Positions 55,154-63,883 of a stretch of DNA of 64,000 nucleotides are shown one piece after another (the stretch's first letter is position 1; each line of letters starts with the position of its first letter). The notes beneath the pieces are model-generated. The model did not search any database. It saw nothing but the letters and a program-made list of their open reading frames with translations, and had not been told where the DNA came from. The translations under genes were made by a program, and so were the position numbers. Source of the stretch: Bacillus sp. 2B10 (GTDB lineage: Bacteria; Pseudomonadota; Alphaproteobacteria; Sphingomonadales; Sphingomonadaceae); the NCBI GenBank assembly GCA_003946805.1, contig RPSH01000012.1, positions 31,085 through 95,084 of the forward strand, in the 5' to 3' direction.

Positions 55154-56178
55154 CGCCGGCCGACTGCGTGCGCGCCCCAGGTGGTGGCGACGACCAGCAG
55201 CGCACCGACCAGCTGGTGCAGCGCCGCCACCTCGATCCGGACCCCGCTCATGACGGTGCCGATGCCCAGCAGGATCTGGATGCCGAACGCGATGTGGATC
55301 ATCCGCGCGACCTTCGGATGGCCGGCGCGCCTGGCGGCGCGCGCCAGCAGGACCAGCGCCGCGACCGCGACCCATGCCCACCAGCGATGGATGAAGTGGA
55401 CGACGTACGGGTCGTTGACCATCGCATCGAGGGCGCGGCGCGATGCCCATTCGTCGGCGGGGAAGAATCGCCCGTTCATCAACGGCCATTGATCGGTGAC
55501 GAGGCCGGCGTTCAACCCGGCGACCCATGCCCCGTACAGCAGCTGGACGAACAGGATCACCCCCGCCGCCGCGCCGATCCCGGTCAGCCGTGCCGGCCGG
55601 GCGTAGCGGTCCCCCGCCAGCTCGCGCAGGTCGAGCGCGGTCCACACCGTGCCGGCAAGGATGAACAGCGCGTTGAGCAGATGCACCGCCAGCCGGATAT
55701 GCGACACGTCGGTGCGCACCGACAGCCCCGACGCGACCATCCACCAGCCGATCGCCCCCTGAAACCCGCCCAGCGCCAGCAGCGCCACCAGCCGGACCTT
55801 ATAGCCGCCGGGGATCGCGCCGCGCAGCCAGAACCACGCCAGCGGCAGCGCGAAGGCGAGGCCGATGATCCGCCCGAGCAGCCGGTGGACATATTCCCAG
55901 AAGAAGATGCCCTTGAACTGCGCCAGCGTCATGCCCTGATTGAGCAGCTGATATTCGGGAATGCGGCGGTAATTGGCGAATTCCGCTTCCCATTGCGCCG
56001 CGTCGAGCGGCGGCAGCGTGCCCGACAGCGGCTTCCATTCGGTGATCGACAGCCCGGATTCGGTCAGCCGGGTGATGCCGCCGACCACCACCATCGCCAC
56101 GATCAGCGCGGCCACCCACCAGAGCCAGCGGGCGACAGCACCCGGCCGGGCGCGCGAGGGAAGGGGCGGGGCAAGCAT
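55150..56178 (-). CDS. ctaA: Heme A synthase
   Basis: A 342-residue membrane protein with eight helices that oxidises heme O to heme A for cytochrome oxidase. The first half carries [18 protein letters not shown] near 33-50, EYVHRLLGR near 95-103 and HLLNALF near 165-171. The second half carries HFIHRWWAW near 255-263 and HQLVGALL near 319-326, giving the expected heme-ligand histidines. It is of the type 2 (alphaproteobacterial) form. Confidence 0.94.
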   Translation of the reverse strand: MLAPPLPSRARPGAVARWLWWVAALIVAMVVVGGITRLTESGLSITEWKPLSGTLPPLDAAQWEAEFANYRRIPEYQLLNQGMTLAQFKGIFFWEYVHRLLGRIIGLAFALPLAWFWLRGAIPGGYKVRLVALLALGGFQGAIGWWMVASGLSVRTDVSHIRLAVHLLNALFILAGTVWTALDLRELAGDRYARPARLTGIGAAAGVILFVQLLYGAWVAGLNAGLVTDQWPLMNGRFFPADEWASRRALDAMVNDPYVVHFIHRWWAWVAVAALVLLARAARRAGHPKVARMIHIAFGIQILLGIGTVMSGVRIEVAALHQLVGALLVVATTWGAHAVGRR

Positions 56179-56278
56179 CGCCGGTATCTAGCGCGGGGGC
56201 GGTAGCGGCGGAAGGGCCGTGTTTCGCTTTACCGTGCGGGGCGAGCCGCTACGGTGCCGCGATGACCGATACCCTGCC

Positions 56279-56833
56279 ATGACGATCGAGGCGCTGATCG
56301 CGCGCTACGGCCTCGCCGCGCTGGCGCTGGGCGCGGGGCTGGAGGGGGAGACGGTGGTCGTGCTGGGCGGGATCATGGTCCAGCGCGGCGTGCTCCCCTA
56401 TGTCGGTGCGATCGTGGCCGCGGCGGTCGGATCGTTCATCGCCGACCAGCTGTTCTTCGCCGCCGGACGCCGGTTTCGCGATCATCCGCGAGTGCGGCGG
56501 TGGAGCGCGAAGCCCGCCTTCGCCCGCGCACTGACCGCGTTCGAACGGCATCCGACGCTGTTCGTCTTCGCCTTCCGCTTCCTCTACGGCCTGCGCACCG
56601 TCAGCCCGATCGCGATCGGCACGACGCAACTTCCCCTGGGGCGGTTCGTGGTGCTGAACGGATCGGCGGCGCTGCTTTGGGCAACGATCTTCGTGTCGAT
56701 CGGCTATTGGTTCGGGCACGGGCTGAGCGAGATCGTCGGACGGTGGCTGCCGTCGTGGCAGGTGCTGGCCGGCGGCGGAATCGCGATCGTGCTGCTGGCG
56801 GGGGTGACGTGGCTGGTGAAGCGGCGCGCGTAA
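56279..56833 (+). CDS. DedA family membrane protein
   Basis: A 184-residue DedA/SNARE-associated protein with four to five membrane segments. LEGETVVVLGGIMVQRG near 21-37, AAVGSFIADQLFFAAGRRF near 48-66 and the FRFLYGLRTVSPIAIG block near 98-113 match the family. DedA proteins act in lipid flipping and proton-motive-force balance. Just before it, ATG 56262 opens a six-codon frame whose TGA overlaps the dedA ATG, so a tiny coupled leader is possible. Confidence 0.85.
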   Translation: MTIEALIARYGLAALALGAGLEGETVVVLGGIMVQRGVLPYVGAIVAAAVGSFIADQLFFAAGRRFRDHPRVRRWSAKPAFARALTAFERHPTLFVFAFRFLYGLRTVSPIAIGTTQLPLGRFVVLNGSAALLWATIFVSIGYWFGHGLSEIVGRWLPSWQVLAGGGIAIVLLAGVTWLVKRRA

Positions 56834-56855
56834 CTCCTCCCCGTGCGGGGAAGGG
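56834..56855. terminator. Short hairpin between dedA and coaD (family B fragment)
   Basis: CTCCTCCCCGTGCGGGGAAGGG is packed into the 24 bases between two convergent stop codons. The stem is CCCCG/CGGGG. Its sequence matches the ends of the family B repeat found inside murD, so a repeat fragment seems to serve as a shared terminator. Confidence 0.55.
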
Positions 56856-56857
56856 CA

Positions 56858-57358
56858 TTATTCGCCCTTGCGGCCCAGTTTCTCGACGCGCGCCACCACT
56901 TCTTCGCACACCATGGGCGACACGAACTTCGCGATCGACCCGCCATACATGGCGATTTCCTTGACCAGCCGCGACGCGATCGGTTGCAGCGACACGTCGG
57001 CCATCAGGAAGACTGTCTCAATCCGGTCGTTCAGCTGCTGGTTCATCCCCGCCATCTGATATTCATATTCGAAATCGGCGACCGCGCGCAGGCCGCGGAC
57101 GATCACGCTCGCCCCCTGTCGCTCGGCAAAGGTCATCAGCAGCGCGTCGAACGCCACCACCTGAATATCGCCCCCGACCTCCGCCACCTCGCGTTCGACC
57201 ATCGCGAGGCGTTCGTCGAGCGAGAACATCGGCGACTTCGACGGGTTGGTCGTCACGCCGATCACCAGCCGGTCGACCAGCTTCGCCCCGCGCCGGATGA
57301 TGTCCATGTGCCCGCGCGTGACGGGATCGAAGGTGCCGGGATAGACGCCGATCCTCAC
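56858..57358 (-). CDS. coaD: Phosphopantetheine adenylyltransferase
   Basis: A 166-residue nucleotidyltransferase for the fourth step of coenzyme A synthesis. GVYPGTFDPVTRGHMDIIRR (residues 4-23) contains the T/H-x-G-H motif at 15-18; VIVRGLRAVADFEYEYQMAG near 85-104 and the ASRLVKEIA helix near 127-135 are conserved. It overlaps ispA by four bases. Confidence 0.95.
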   Translation of the reverse strand: MRIGVYPGTFDPVTRGHMDIIRRGAKLVDRLVIGVTTNPSKSPMFSLDERLAMVEREVAEVGGDIQVVAFDALLMTFAERQGASVIVRGLRAVADFEYEYQMAGMNQQLNDRIETVFLMADVSLQPIASRLVKEIAMYGGSIAKFVSPMVCEEVVARVEKLGRKGE

Positions 57359-58260
57359 CGGTCGCGCTCCAGCACATAACGGGCGATCGCGCGCAACAGG
57401 TCGGCTTCGGGGCCGAAGTCGCGCAAATGCTCGATCGACTGGTCGACCAGCCGTCGCGCCTGTTCGCGCGCGCGGTCAAGGCCGAGCAGCGAGAGGAAGG
57501 TTTCCTTGCCCGCCTCGCCATCCTTGCGCAGCGCCTTGCCGACCGCCGCCTCGTCGCCGACGACGTCGAGGATGTCGTCGGCGATCTGGAAGGCGAGGCC
57601 GATGTCGCGGGCATAGCCGCGCAGCGAGGTGCGCTGCTCGGCGGAGACACGGCCGAGGATCGCGCCGGCCTCGACCGAACAGGCGATCAGCGCGCCGGTC
57701 TTCATCGCCTGCAACCGGGTGACGGTATTCAGGTCGAAGCTGGTGTCCTCCGCCTCCAGATCCATCGCCTGCCCGCCGGCCATGCCCGACGGTCCCGAAG
57801 CGTGCGCGAGGTCGGCGATCAGTTCGATGCGGACGTGCGGGTCGGAGTGGGTCGCTTCGTGCGCGAGAATTTCGAACGCCAGCGCGTGGAGGCAGTCGCC
57901 CGCGAGGATCGCGGTGGCTTCGTCATACGCCTTGTGCACCGTCGGCTTGCCGCGGCGGACATCGTCGTCGTCCATCGCCGGCAGGTCGTCATGGATCAGG
58001 CTGTAGACATGGATGCATTCGATCGCGAGCGAGGCGCGCGCCGCGCGGACCCGCTCGACGTTGAACAGCCGCGCGGTGGCGAACACCAGCAAAGGGCGGA
58101 GCCGCTTGCCCCCGCCGATCGCGGCATGGCGCATCGCGCGGTACAGGTTCGCGCGCGGATCGCCCGGAACGGGCAACAGCGCATCGAACTGGCGATCCAT
58201 CTCGGCCGAGATTTCGCGAAGGGCGGCGTTCAGCGACACCGGCGGCGCGACGGTCGCCAT
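57355..58260 (-). CDS. ispA: Farnesyl diphosphate synthase (polyprenyl synthetase)
   Basis: A 301-residue short-chain prenyltransferase. GGKRLRPLLV near 50-59, first aspartate-rich motif DDLPAMDDDD at 91-100, and second motif FQIADDILDVVG near 231-242. It elongates DMAPP with IPP to farnesyl diphosphate for quinones, carotenoids and undecaprenol. It lies directly after xseB, a widespread order. The stop of xseB shares bases with its ATG (TGATG). Confidence 0.94.
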   Translation of the reverse strand: MATVAPPVSLNAALREISAEMDRQFDALLPVPGDPRANLYRAMRHAAIGGGKRLRPLLVFATARLFNVERVRAARASLAIECIHVYSLIHDDLPAMDDDDVRRGKPTVHKAYDEATAILAGDCLHALAFEILAHEATHSDPHVRIELIADLAHASGPSGMAGGQAMDLEAEDTSFDLNTVTRLQAMKTGALIACSVEAGAILGRVSAEQRTSLRGYARDIGLAFQIADDILDVVGDEAAVGKALRKDGEAGKETFLSLLGLDRAREQARRLVDQSIEHLRDFGPEADLLRAIARYVLERDR

Positions 58261-58502
58261 CACTGCGCGTCGAACGGCTGGGTGGTGGCGCGTCCTTCGG
58301 CATCGATCCGGATCGCCTCTATCCGTGCCTGCGCCGCATCGAGCCGGGCGGCGCACTGCGCGCGCAGCAGGTCGCCGCGGGCATAGAGGTCGATCGCGGT
58401 CTGGAGGTCTTCCTGACCCGTTTCCAGCCGGCTGACGATTCCCTCGAGTTCGCGCAGCGCATCTTCGAAGGACAGGGTGGAAACATCGCGTTCGTCGGAC
58501 AT
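58260..58502 (-). CDS. xseB: Exonuclease VII small subunit
   Basis: An 80-residue helical protein: LSFEDALRELEGIVSRLETGQ near 10-30 is the XseB signature, followed by LQTAIDLYARGDLLRAQC. Exonuclease VII degrades single-stranded DNA from both ends, and the small subunit binds along the large subunit's helices. Normal length. Confidence 0.94.
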   Translation of the reverse strand: MSDERDVSTLSFEDALRELEGIVSRLETGQEDLQTAIDLYARGDLLRAQCAARLDAAQARIEAIRIDAEGRATTQPFDAQ

Positions 58503-58715
58503 GGGCGATGCTATGGGGCAGGGGGCAGGGCTATTGCAACCGGGGCGTGCCGGGTGTCGGCGGATTGGGAGTGCGATCCGGCTTGCGTCGCATCGCGCGG
58601 GCCGGCCGGAGCTAGGGGCAAGGGAGTATGTTCGACAGCATGCGCTGCACAATTGTAAGGTGTCAGTAATAGTATCGGCCGGTGCCGGATATGTTGTTGT
58701 TGATGGAGGTGTCGC

Positions 58716-59174
58716 ATGAGTGTCGATTTCTACGTAGCTGTGCCCGCTGCAAACTGGCCGACCGCCGCTGCGGTGCAGCAGTGCATGACGGACCATGATT
58801 ATCCGGTCCAGATCAAACGCTTTCCTGGATTGGACAGTGCAGGCGTTGTGCGCGACGGGGTGCTTGCGGCGATCGACGGCACGGACGCGTATCTCGAAGG
58901 AGAACTCGCCCCGGCCCTGGTAATGCCGGCGGAGGTGAAGAATGTGAATGACCGGCTGATGAGCATCTCTGCTTCCGAAAAAATCGGTGGAAAGGATGCG
59001 GTTCTGAGCATTCGGGTTCGCACCCCGAATGAAATGCGCGCCTCGAGTTATGTCATCTCGGCGCTGATTGTCTGTTTTGACGGGTTTGGCTTTGAACCAC
59101 AGGGCAATACCTACGGTCGCGCCGACTTCGCTCACACCCTGATTCGCGGTGCGGACGCAATTAAGGGTTTGTAG
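58716..59174 (+). CDS. Protein of unknown function, atypical base composition
   Basis: A 152-residue protein with no signal peptide, membrane helix or motif that I recognise. It has an excellent ribosome site (GGAGG at about 58704) and is preceded by a 213-base gap. The gene and its upstream region are visibly richer in A+T than all neighbours and use codons such as AAA, ATT and TTT that nearby genes avoid, which points to recent transfer. It could be an orphan immunity or cargo gene, but nothing next to it supports a specific role. Confidence 0.7.
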   Translation: MSVDFYVAVPAANWPTAAAVQQCMTDHDYPVQIKRFPGLDSAGVVRDGVLAAIDGTDAYLEGELAPALVMPAEVKNVNDRLMSISASEKIGGKDAVLSIRVRTPNEMRASSYVISALIVCFDGFGFEPQGNTYGRADFAHTLIRGADAIKGL

Positions 59175-59235
59175 CGAAATGGTTCTTGCTGGATGCTACC
59201 GCCTTGCCGATTGAAGGGGGCGGCGTTCGAGCCGA

Positions 59236-59715
59236 TTACAGATACGCCCCGATCGCATCCCACGCCGGCTGCTTCGCGGCGACCCCGACCGTATGCAGCG
59301 GGCTGCTCGACGGCAGCGCCAGCGTCTCGACGCCGGACACCAGACTGCGGCCCGCTTTCCATGCCGTCCCGCCATTGAACGCCACCAGCCGCAGCGCGGG
59401 CAGGGTCGCGATCAGCGCCGCGACGTCGTTCGCGGTCGCCTCGCGGATCGCGGCGTCGCTGCTGCCCGGCCGGGTGGCGCTCGCCACCACGTCCCACAGG
59501 CCGATCCCCGCTGCCCGCAGCACCGCCAGCCGGTCGTCATAACCGAGTGAGGGCAAATCGACCCCCACCACCGGCGACAGCAGCCGCCAGAACTGGTTCT
59601 GCGGATGGGCATAATAGCGTCCCGCCGCCAGCGATGCGTCGCCCGGCAGGCTGCCGAGGATCAACGCCCGTGTCGACGTGTCGACAACGGGCGGAAACGA
59701 CGCCTTGCGCGTCAC
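59236..59715 (-). CDS. DNA-deoxyinosine glycosylase (UDG superfamily)
   Basis: A 159-residue protein of the hypoxanthine-DNA glycosylase type, which removes deaminated adenine from DNA. LILGSLPGDASLAAGRYYAHPQN-type N-terminus: LILGSLPGDASL is motif 1, YYAHPQNQFW the following block, ALPSSSPLH near 137-145 motif 2. GTG 59715 lies in a GTGA overlap with the flavoprotein stop and is preferred to the ATG 39 bases upstream inside that gene. Confidence 0.8.
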   Translation of the reverse strand: MTRKASFPPVVDTSTRALILGSLPGDASLAAGRYYAHPQNQFWRLLSPVVGVDLPSLGYDDRLAVLRAAGIGLWDVVASATRPGSSDAAIREATANDVAALIATLPALRLVAFNGGTAWKAGRSLVSGVETLALPSSSPLHTVGVAAKQPAWDAIGAYL

Positions 59716-60878
59716 ACCGCCTGTCCCGCCGCCCAGCCGCTCGACCATGCCCATTGGAAGTTATAGCCGCCCAGCCACCCGGTCACGTCGACCGCCTCGC
59801 CGATGGCATACAGGCCGGGCAGGTGCTTCGCCGCCATCGTCTTCTGGTTCAGCCCGTCGGTGGCGATACCGCCGACCGTCACTTCGGCCTTGGCAAAGCC
59901 TTCGGTGCCGTTCGGATGGAATTGCCATCCGGACAGTTGTCGCTCGATCTGCGTCAGCGTCGCGTCCCGCTGGTTGCCCAGTTCGCCCGCCACCGCGAAC
60001 TTCGCCGCCAGCGCCTCCGCCAGCCGGTCGGGCAGCGTCGCGCCCAGCGCCGATCGCAGTCCGGCGCGGGGCCGCACGCGCTTGGCTTCGACCAGCCAGC
60101 CCGCCGGCTGATTGGGCACGAAGTCGATCGTAACGGCCTCGCGGTGCCGCCAATAGGACGACGCCTGCAAGATCGCCGGGCCCGACAGGCCGCGATGGGT
60201 GAACAGCGCCGCCTCGCGGAAGTGCGCCTTGCCCGCGCCCGCCACGACCTCGGTCGCGACGCCCGACAATTCCCGGAACAGCGCATCCTCCGGTGGCAGC
60301 GTGAGGGGCACCAGCGCCGGGCGCGGTTCGACCAGCTTCAATCCGAAGCGTTTGGCGAGGTCATAGGCGAAGCCGGTCGCGCCGAGCTTGGGGATCGACG
60401 GGCCGCCGGTGGCGATCACCAGCGACGGGGCGGTGACGCTGCGCTCGCCATGGACGACGGTGAAGACGCCGTCGGCATGGACGACGTCGCGGATCGGCTG
60501 GCCCAGCGCGATATCCGCGCCCTGCGCCTCGTCCAGCAGCATCGCGACGACCTGTCGCGCCGATCCGTCGCAGAACAGCTGGCCCAGCGTCTTTTCGTGC
60601 CACGCAATGCCATGGGCATCGACCAGTGCGACGAAATCCTGCGCGGAGTAGCGCCCCAGTGCCGACCGCGCGAACTGCGGGTTGGCCGAGACATAGCGGT
60701 CCCAGCTGGCACCGATATTGGTGAAGTTGCAGCGCCCGCCACCCGAGATCACGATCTTGCGCCCTGGTTCGGGGGCGTGGTCGAGGACGGCCACCCGCCG
60801 CCCGCGCTGCGCGGCGACGCCCGCGCAGAACAGGCCGGCACCGCCCGCGCCGAGAATGATGACGTCATGGCTGGTCAT
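59712..60878 (-). CDS. NAD(P)/FAD-dependent oxidoreductase (HI0933/BaiN-like)
   Basis: A 388-residue flavoprotein. The Rossmann loop IILGAGGAGLFCAG is at 6-19, PGRKIVISGGGRCNFTN near 38-54 is the family signature, and LYAIGEAVDVTGWLGGYNFQWAWSSG-like C-terminus (GEAVDVTGWLGGYN near 357-370) binds FAD. Many members are misnamed aminoacetone oxidase; the real substrate is not established. Translationally coupled to the glycosylase gene downstream. Confidence 0.88.
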   Translation of the reverse strand: MTSHDVIILGAGGAGLFCAGVAAQRGRRVAVLDHAPEPGRKIVISGGGRCNFTNIGASWDRYVSANPQFARSALGRYSAQDFVALVDAHGIAWHEKTLGQLFCDGSARQVVAMLLDEAQGADIALGQPIRDVVHADGVFTVVHGERSVTAPSLVIATGGPSIPKLGATGFAYDLAKRFGLKLVEPRPALVPLTLPPEDALFRELSGVATEVVAGAGKAHFREAALFTHRGLSGPAILQASSYWRHREAVTIDFVPNQPAGWLVEAKRVRPRAGLRSALGATLPDRLAEALAAKFAVAGELGNQRDATLTQIERQLSGWQFHPNGTEGFAKAEVTVGGIATDGLNQKTMAAKHLPGLYAIGEAVDVTGWLGGYNFQWAWSSGWAAGQAV

Positions 60879-60917
60879 CGCCGCCCCTTCGCATGGGGAC
60901 GGAGCGGCGGAAAGGGG

Positions 60918-62336
60918 TCAGCCGCGCACCACCAGCTTCACCAGCTGTCCCGGCGCCAGCCGCGCGTCGTCGTCCATGCCGTTGATCGTCAGGAACCGGT
61001 CGCGCTGGAAATCGGAATAGGCCATCTGCCGGGCGAGCGAGTCCACCGTGTCGCCGGTCTTGACCGTGACGATGCGGATGCGCTTGCCGGTGATCGCGCT
61101 CGCCTCCGCCTGGCTCAGCGTGCCGAGGCTGTCGATCAGTGATTCGAACGGCCCGACGCCGCGCCCGGCGGGGGTGACGATCTGGAAATAATAGGTGGCC
61201 GAGGGGTAGCGATAGGCAACGATGGTCACGTCGACGGCCTGGTTGTTGGCGTTGGCGCGCACGGTCGCGATCGCCGCGTCGGTGCCGTTGATCCGCGTCG
61301 CTTCCGGCTGCGGCGCATTGCGTGCGCCGAGCGCCGCGAGCCGTTGTCGCACGACGCTCGCCGGGTCGCCCGCCGCCGCCATGCGGAACTCGGCCTGCCC
61401 GCCTTGCCCGGCGATCGTCACGGCATCGGTGCCGTTCTGCAGCGCGTAGCCCGCAGGCGCGGTGAAGCGGATGCGGATGCCGGGATGCTTGAAGGTCGTG
61501 CCGTCGATCACCCCCTGCGCGGGATCGTCGTCATAGCGCAGCCCGTCGAGCATCCGCAGATAGGTCGTGTCCTGCGCCGGCCGGGTCGCGGCGCCGCCCG
61601 CCTGCTGCGCCAGTTGCATCGCGCGGCGCACCCGTTCGGCGCCGTTGGGATGGGTGCTCATCCACGTCGGCACGGTGTTGCCGCCGCGCCCGCTGGTCTG
61701 CGCGGCCAGCGCCTGCGCCTCGTTCAGCTGGATCAGCGCATCGGCCATGCCCGACGGCGCATAGCCCGCCCCGGTCGCATAGCGCACGCCGAAGTGGTCG
61801 GCCTGATATTCCTGGTTGCGGCTGTACGACAGGGTGTAGAGCTGCGATCCGGCGCCGGCCAGCCGCCCGACCAGATCGCTGCCGGTCACCGCCCCCAGCA
61901 GCGTCGCGCCCAGCGTGCCGATGGTCGACCGGGTGTTGCGCGAATTGCTGTGCCGCGCGGCGACATGGCCGACTTCATGCCCCAGCACCGCCGCCAGTTC
62001 CGCCTCGCTGTTCATCAGTGCCAGCAATTGCCGCGTGACATAGACATAGCCGCCGGGGATGGCGAAGGCGTTCTCGACCGGGGAATTGAGCAGCGTGACG
62101 GTGAAGTCGCCGCTGGCGTTCGACAGGCCGGACTGGAGCGCCACCTTCTTGCCGACGCGCTCGACATAGGCCGACTGCGGCCCGGAATAGGCGCCGCCAT
62201 ATTGCGCGACCAGCTGCGGATTGGCCTGCGCCCCCTGTGCGCGGTCGCTCTGCGAGATCGATCGCGTCTGCGCTCCGGCCGGCGCGGTGATCGTCGCGGC
62301 ACACAGCATCGCCGCAGTCCAGATCCGTGTCGTCAT
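60918..62336 (-). CDS. M48 family metalloprotease with C-terminal LysM-like domain
   Basis: A 472-residue periplasmic zinc protease related to BepA/YfgC. Signal peptide cleaved after APAGAQ (about residue 23). The zinc site is H120-E-x-x-H124 in LGHEVGHVAARH with third ligand E176 in SRNQEYQADHFG. After a linker domain, the C-terminal 50 residues (VTVKTGDTVDSLARQM onward) look like a LysM-type glycan-binding module. It likely guards outer-membrane protein assembly or peptidoglycan. ATG 62336. Confidence 0.88.
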   Translation of the reverse strand: MTTRIWTAAMLCAATITAPAGAQTRSISQSDRAQGAQANPQLVAQYGGAYSGPQSAYVERVGKKVALQSGLSNASGDFTVTLLNSPVENAFAIPGGYVYVTRQLLALMNSEAELAAVLGHEVGHVAARHSNSRNTRSTIGTLGATLLGAVTGSDLVGRLAGAGSQLYTLSYSRNQEYQADHFGVRYATGAGYAPSGMADALIQLNEAQALAAQTSGRGGNTVPTWMSTHPNGAERVRRAMQLAQQAGGAATRPAQDTTYLRMLDGLRYDDDPAQGVIDGTTFKHPGIRIRFTAPAGYALQNGTDAVTIAGQGGQAEFRMAAAGDPASVVRQRLAALGARNAPQPEATRINGTDAAIATVRANANNQAVDVTIVAYRYPSATYYFQIVTPAGRGVGPFESLIDSLGTLSQAEASAITGKRIRIVTVKTGDTVDSLARQMAYSDFQRDRFLTINGMDDDARLAPGQLVKLVVRG

Positions 62337-62368
62337 CGTCCGTCGTCCCCGATTGTCCCTGGTCGGAA

Positions 62369-62393
62369 TACGTTGCGATACGGCAACGGTTCC
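62369..62393 (-). promoter_or_regulatory. Candidate EcfG-type promoter for the M48 protease gene
   Basis: On the minus strand GGAAC (62393-62389) and, 16 bases on, CGTA (62372-62369). This matches GGAAC-N16-CGTT except for the last base. The predicted start is about 25-28 bases before the ATG. It is a weaker match than the one before the LOV kinase. Confidence 0.35.
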
Positions 62394-62398
62394 GTGGC

Positions 62399-63460
62399 TC
62401 AGCCGAACAACTCGCCCTGCGCGCCAGCGGGCGGGCGGAACAGGTCGCAGCGCAGCCGCGGATGCCCCCTGCCAATGCCGTGGCGGCGACAGGCGAGGGC
62501 GAAGCGTGTCGCCAGCAGTTCGCCCCACACCCCCTGGCCGCGCATCCGTGAATGAAAGCCGGGATCGTTGTCGCGTCCGCCGCGTAAGGCCCGGACGATC
62601 GCCATCACCTTGCCCGCGCGATCGGGGAAATGCGTCTCCAGCCACGCGCGGAACAGCGGCGCGACCTCATGCGGCAGGCGCACCGGCAGGAAATAGGCAC
62701 CACGCGCGCCGGCCGCAGCCGCGCGTTCGATCAGATGCTCGACCTCGTGATCGGTAATTGCCGGGATGACCGGAGAGATCGAGACGAAGACCGGCACCCC
62801 CGCCTGCGCCATCGTCGCCACCGCCGCCAGCCGCTTTTCCGGATGCGGCGCCCGCGGCTCCAGCGTCCGCGCGATCGCCGGATCGAGCGACGTGACCGAC
62901 AGCGTGACGCTCACCAGCCCCTTCGCCGCCATCGGCGCCAGCAGGTCGAGATCGCGCACCACCCGGTCGGACTTGGTGGTGATGGTCAGCGGATGGTCCG
63001 TCTCCGTCAGCACCGCGATACAGTCGCGCGTGATCCGCCAGTCGCGCTCGATCGGTTGGTAGGGGTCGGTATTGGTCCCTATCGCGACCGGTCTGGCGAC
63101 ATAGCCCGGTTTTGCCAGCTCGGCGCGCAGCAGCGCCGCCGCATCGGGCTTGGCGAACAGCTTCGTCTCGAAATCAAGCCCCGGCGACAGGTCGTGCCAG
63201 GCATGGGTCGGTCGCGCGAAGCAATAGATGCAGCCATGCTAGCAGCCCACCAACGGACTTATACTCCGGTCGAAGGGCAGGTCCGGGCTGCTGTTGTAGG
63301 AAATAATAGTTTTGGTATGAACTACTTGCCCCGTAGTGCAAGGACGGGGAGGGGGGCCGTCAATAGCGTCGCGCTCGTCCAGCCAATCCATGTCATCCAA
63401 GCGCTGTGGAAGATTGAACCTAGTGCTGGTCAGGTTCCCCAGATAGCCCAAAGCCGGCAA
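62399..63460 (-). pseudogene. Radical-SAM protein (PA0069/SplB-like), broken by an amber codon in the cluster motif
   Basis: The left part (62399-63238) is a well-kept PA0069-type radical-SAM reading frame: HGCIYCFARPTHAW, then GLDFETKLFAKPDAAALL, GTNTDPYQPIE and ITTKSDRV. The frame continues to the right as DMDWLDERDAIDGPPPRP, then YNSSPDLPFDRSISP, recognisably the same family but badly diverged. At 63241-63239 a TAG replaces the expected Glu in the iron-sulfur motif C-E-H-G-C-I-Y-C. The TAG lies exactly at the border between the kept and the diverged part. An internal GTG at 63013 cannot give an active enzyme because the cysteines would be lost. Confidence 0.75.
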
Positions 63461-63883
63461 AGACGCTCAGCGGGCGTCTGCGGGGCGTTCGCGAGGCTTT
63501 GCGTCCCGTACCTCCCGAATGGATTAGCTGAACTGCTCTGACGATCGTAGCCGATGCGGAACGATACCCCCGGCGCTACATTTTTCCTGAGCCTTCCAAT
63601 GGCGCTGTGGGGCACCCGTCTTTCGAGGCGGGTGCTCCGCTCTTCAGTTGTCGGACAACCGTGCTGACCATCGGGTGCACCTTTCGTTCGATATCCTATT
63701 ACTGGCCTGATCCTGCGCCGGGTCTTTTTGCTGGTCGTACAGTACCGAGCACGCTCAACGCTTCCCCAGTGGCCCGAACCCCAGTCAGTGGTCCGCAAGG
63801 GCTGACAAGCGGTTTGCAGGGCGAGGCGAGACAAAAATTGCGGTACTCGCAGCGATTTTGTTGGATTAGTGTTAGAGCCCGAC
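63461..63883. other. Decayed non-coding stretch between the radical-SAM remnant and an IS end
   Basis: 423 bases with lower GC than the rest of the window and no open frame that shows family similarity. One small hairpin (GCACCCG at 63612-63618 with CGGGTGC at 63629-63635) stands out. The right-hand end probably includes the terminal part of the insertion sequence; I cannot fix its inverted repeat because the other end is outside the window. Confidence 0.5.

Noticed and set aside
53754..55205. A 483-codon minus-strand frame that includes rplM
   Set aside because: Only the last 159 codons are L13. The upstream part is a shadow of the ctaA-linked gene in another frame.
63239..63241. TAG read as an amino acid (pyrrolysine-like recoding) in the radical-SAM gene
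   Set aside because: The expected residue is an ordinary Glu, the flanking upstream part is decayed, and there is no pyrrolysine machinery in view. A nonsense mutation or a recombination join is simpler.
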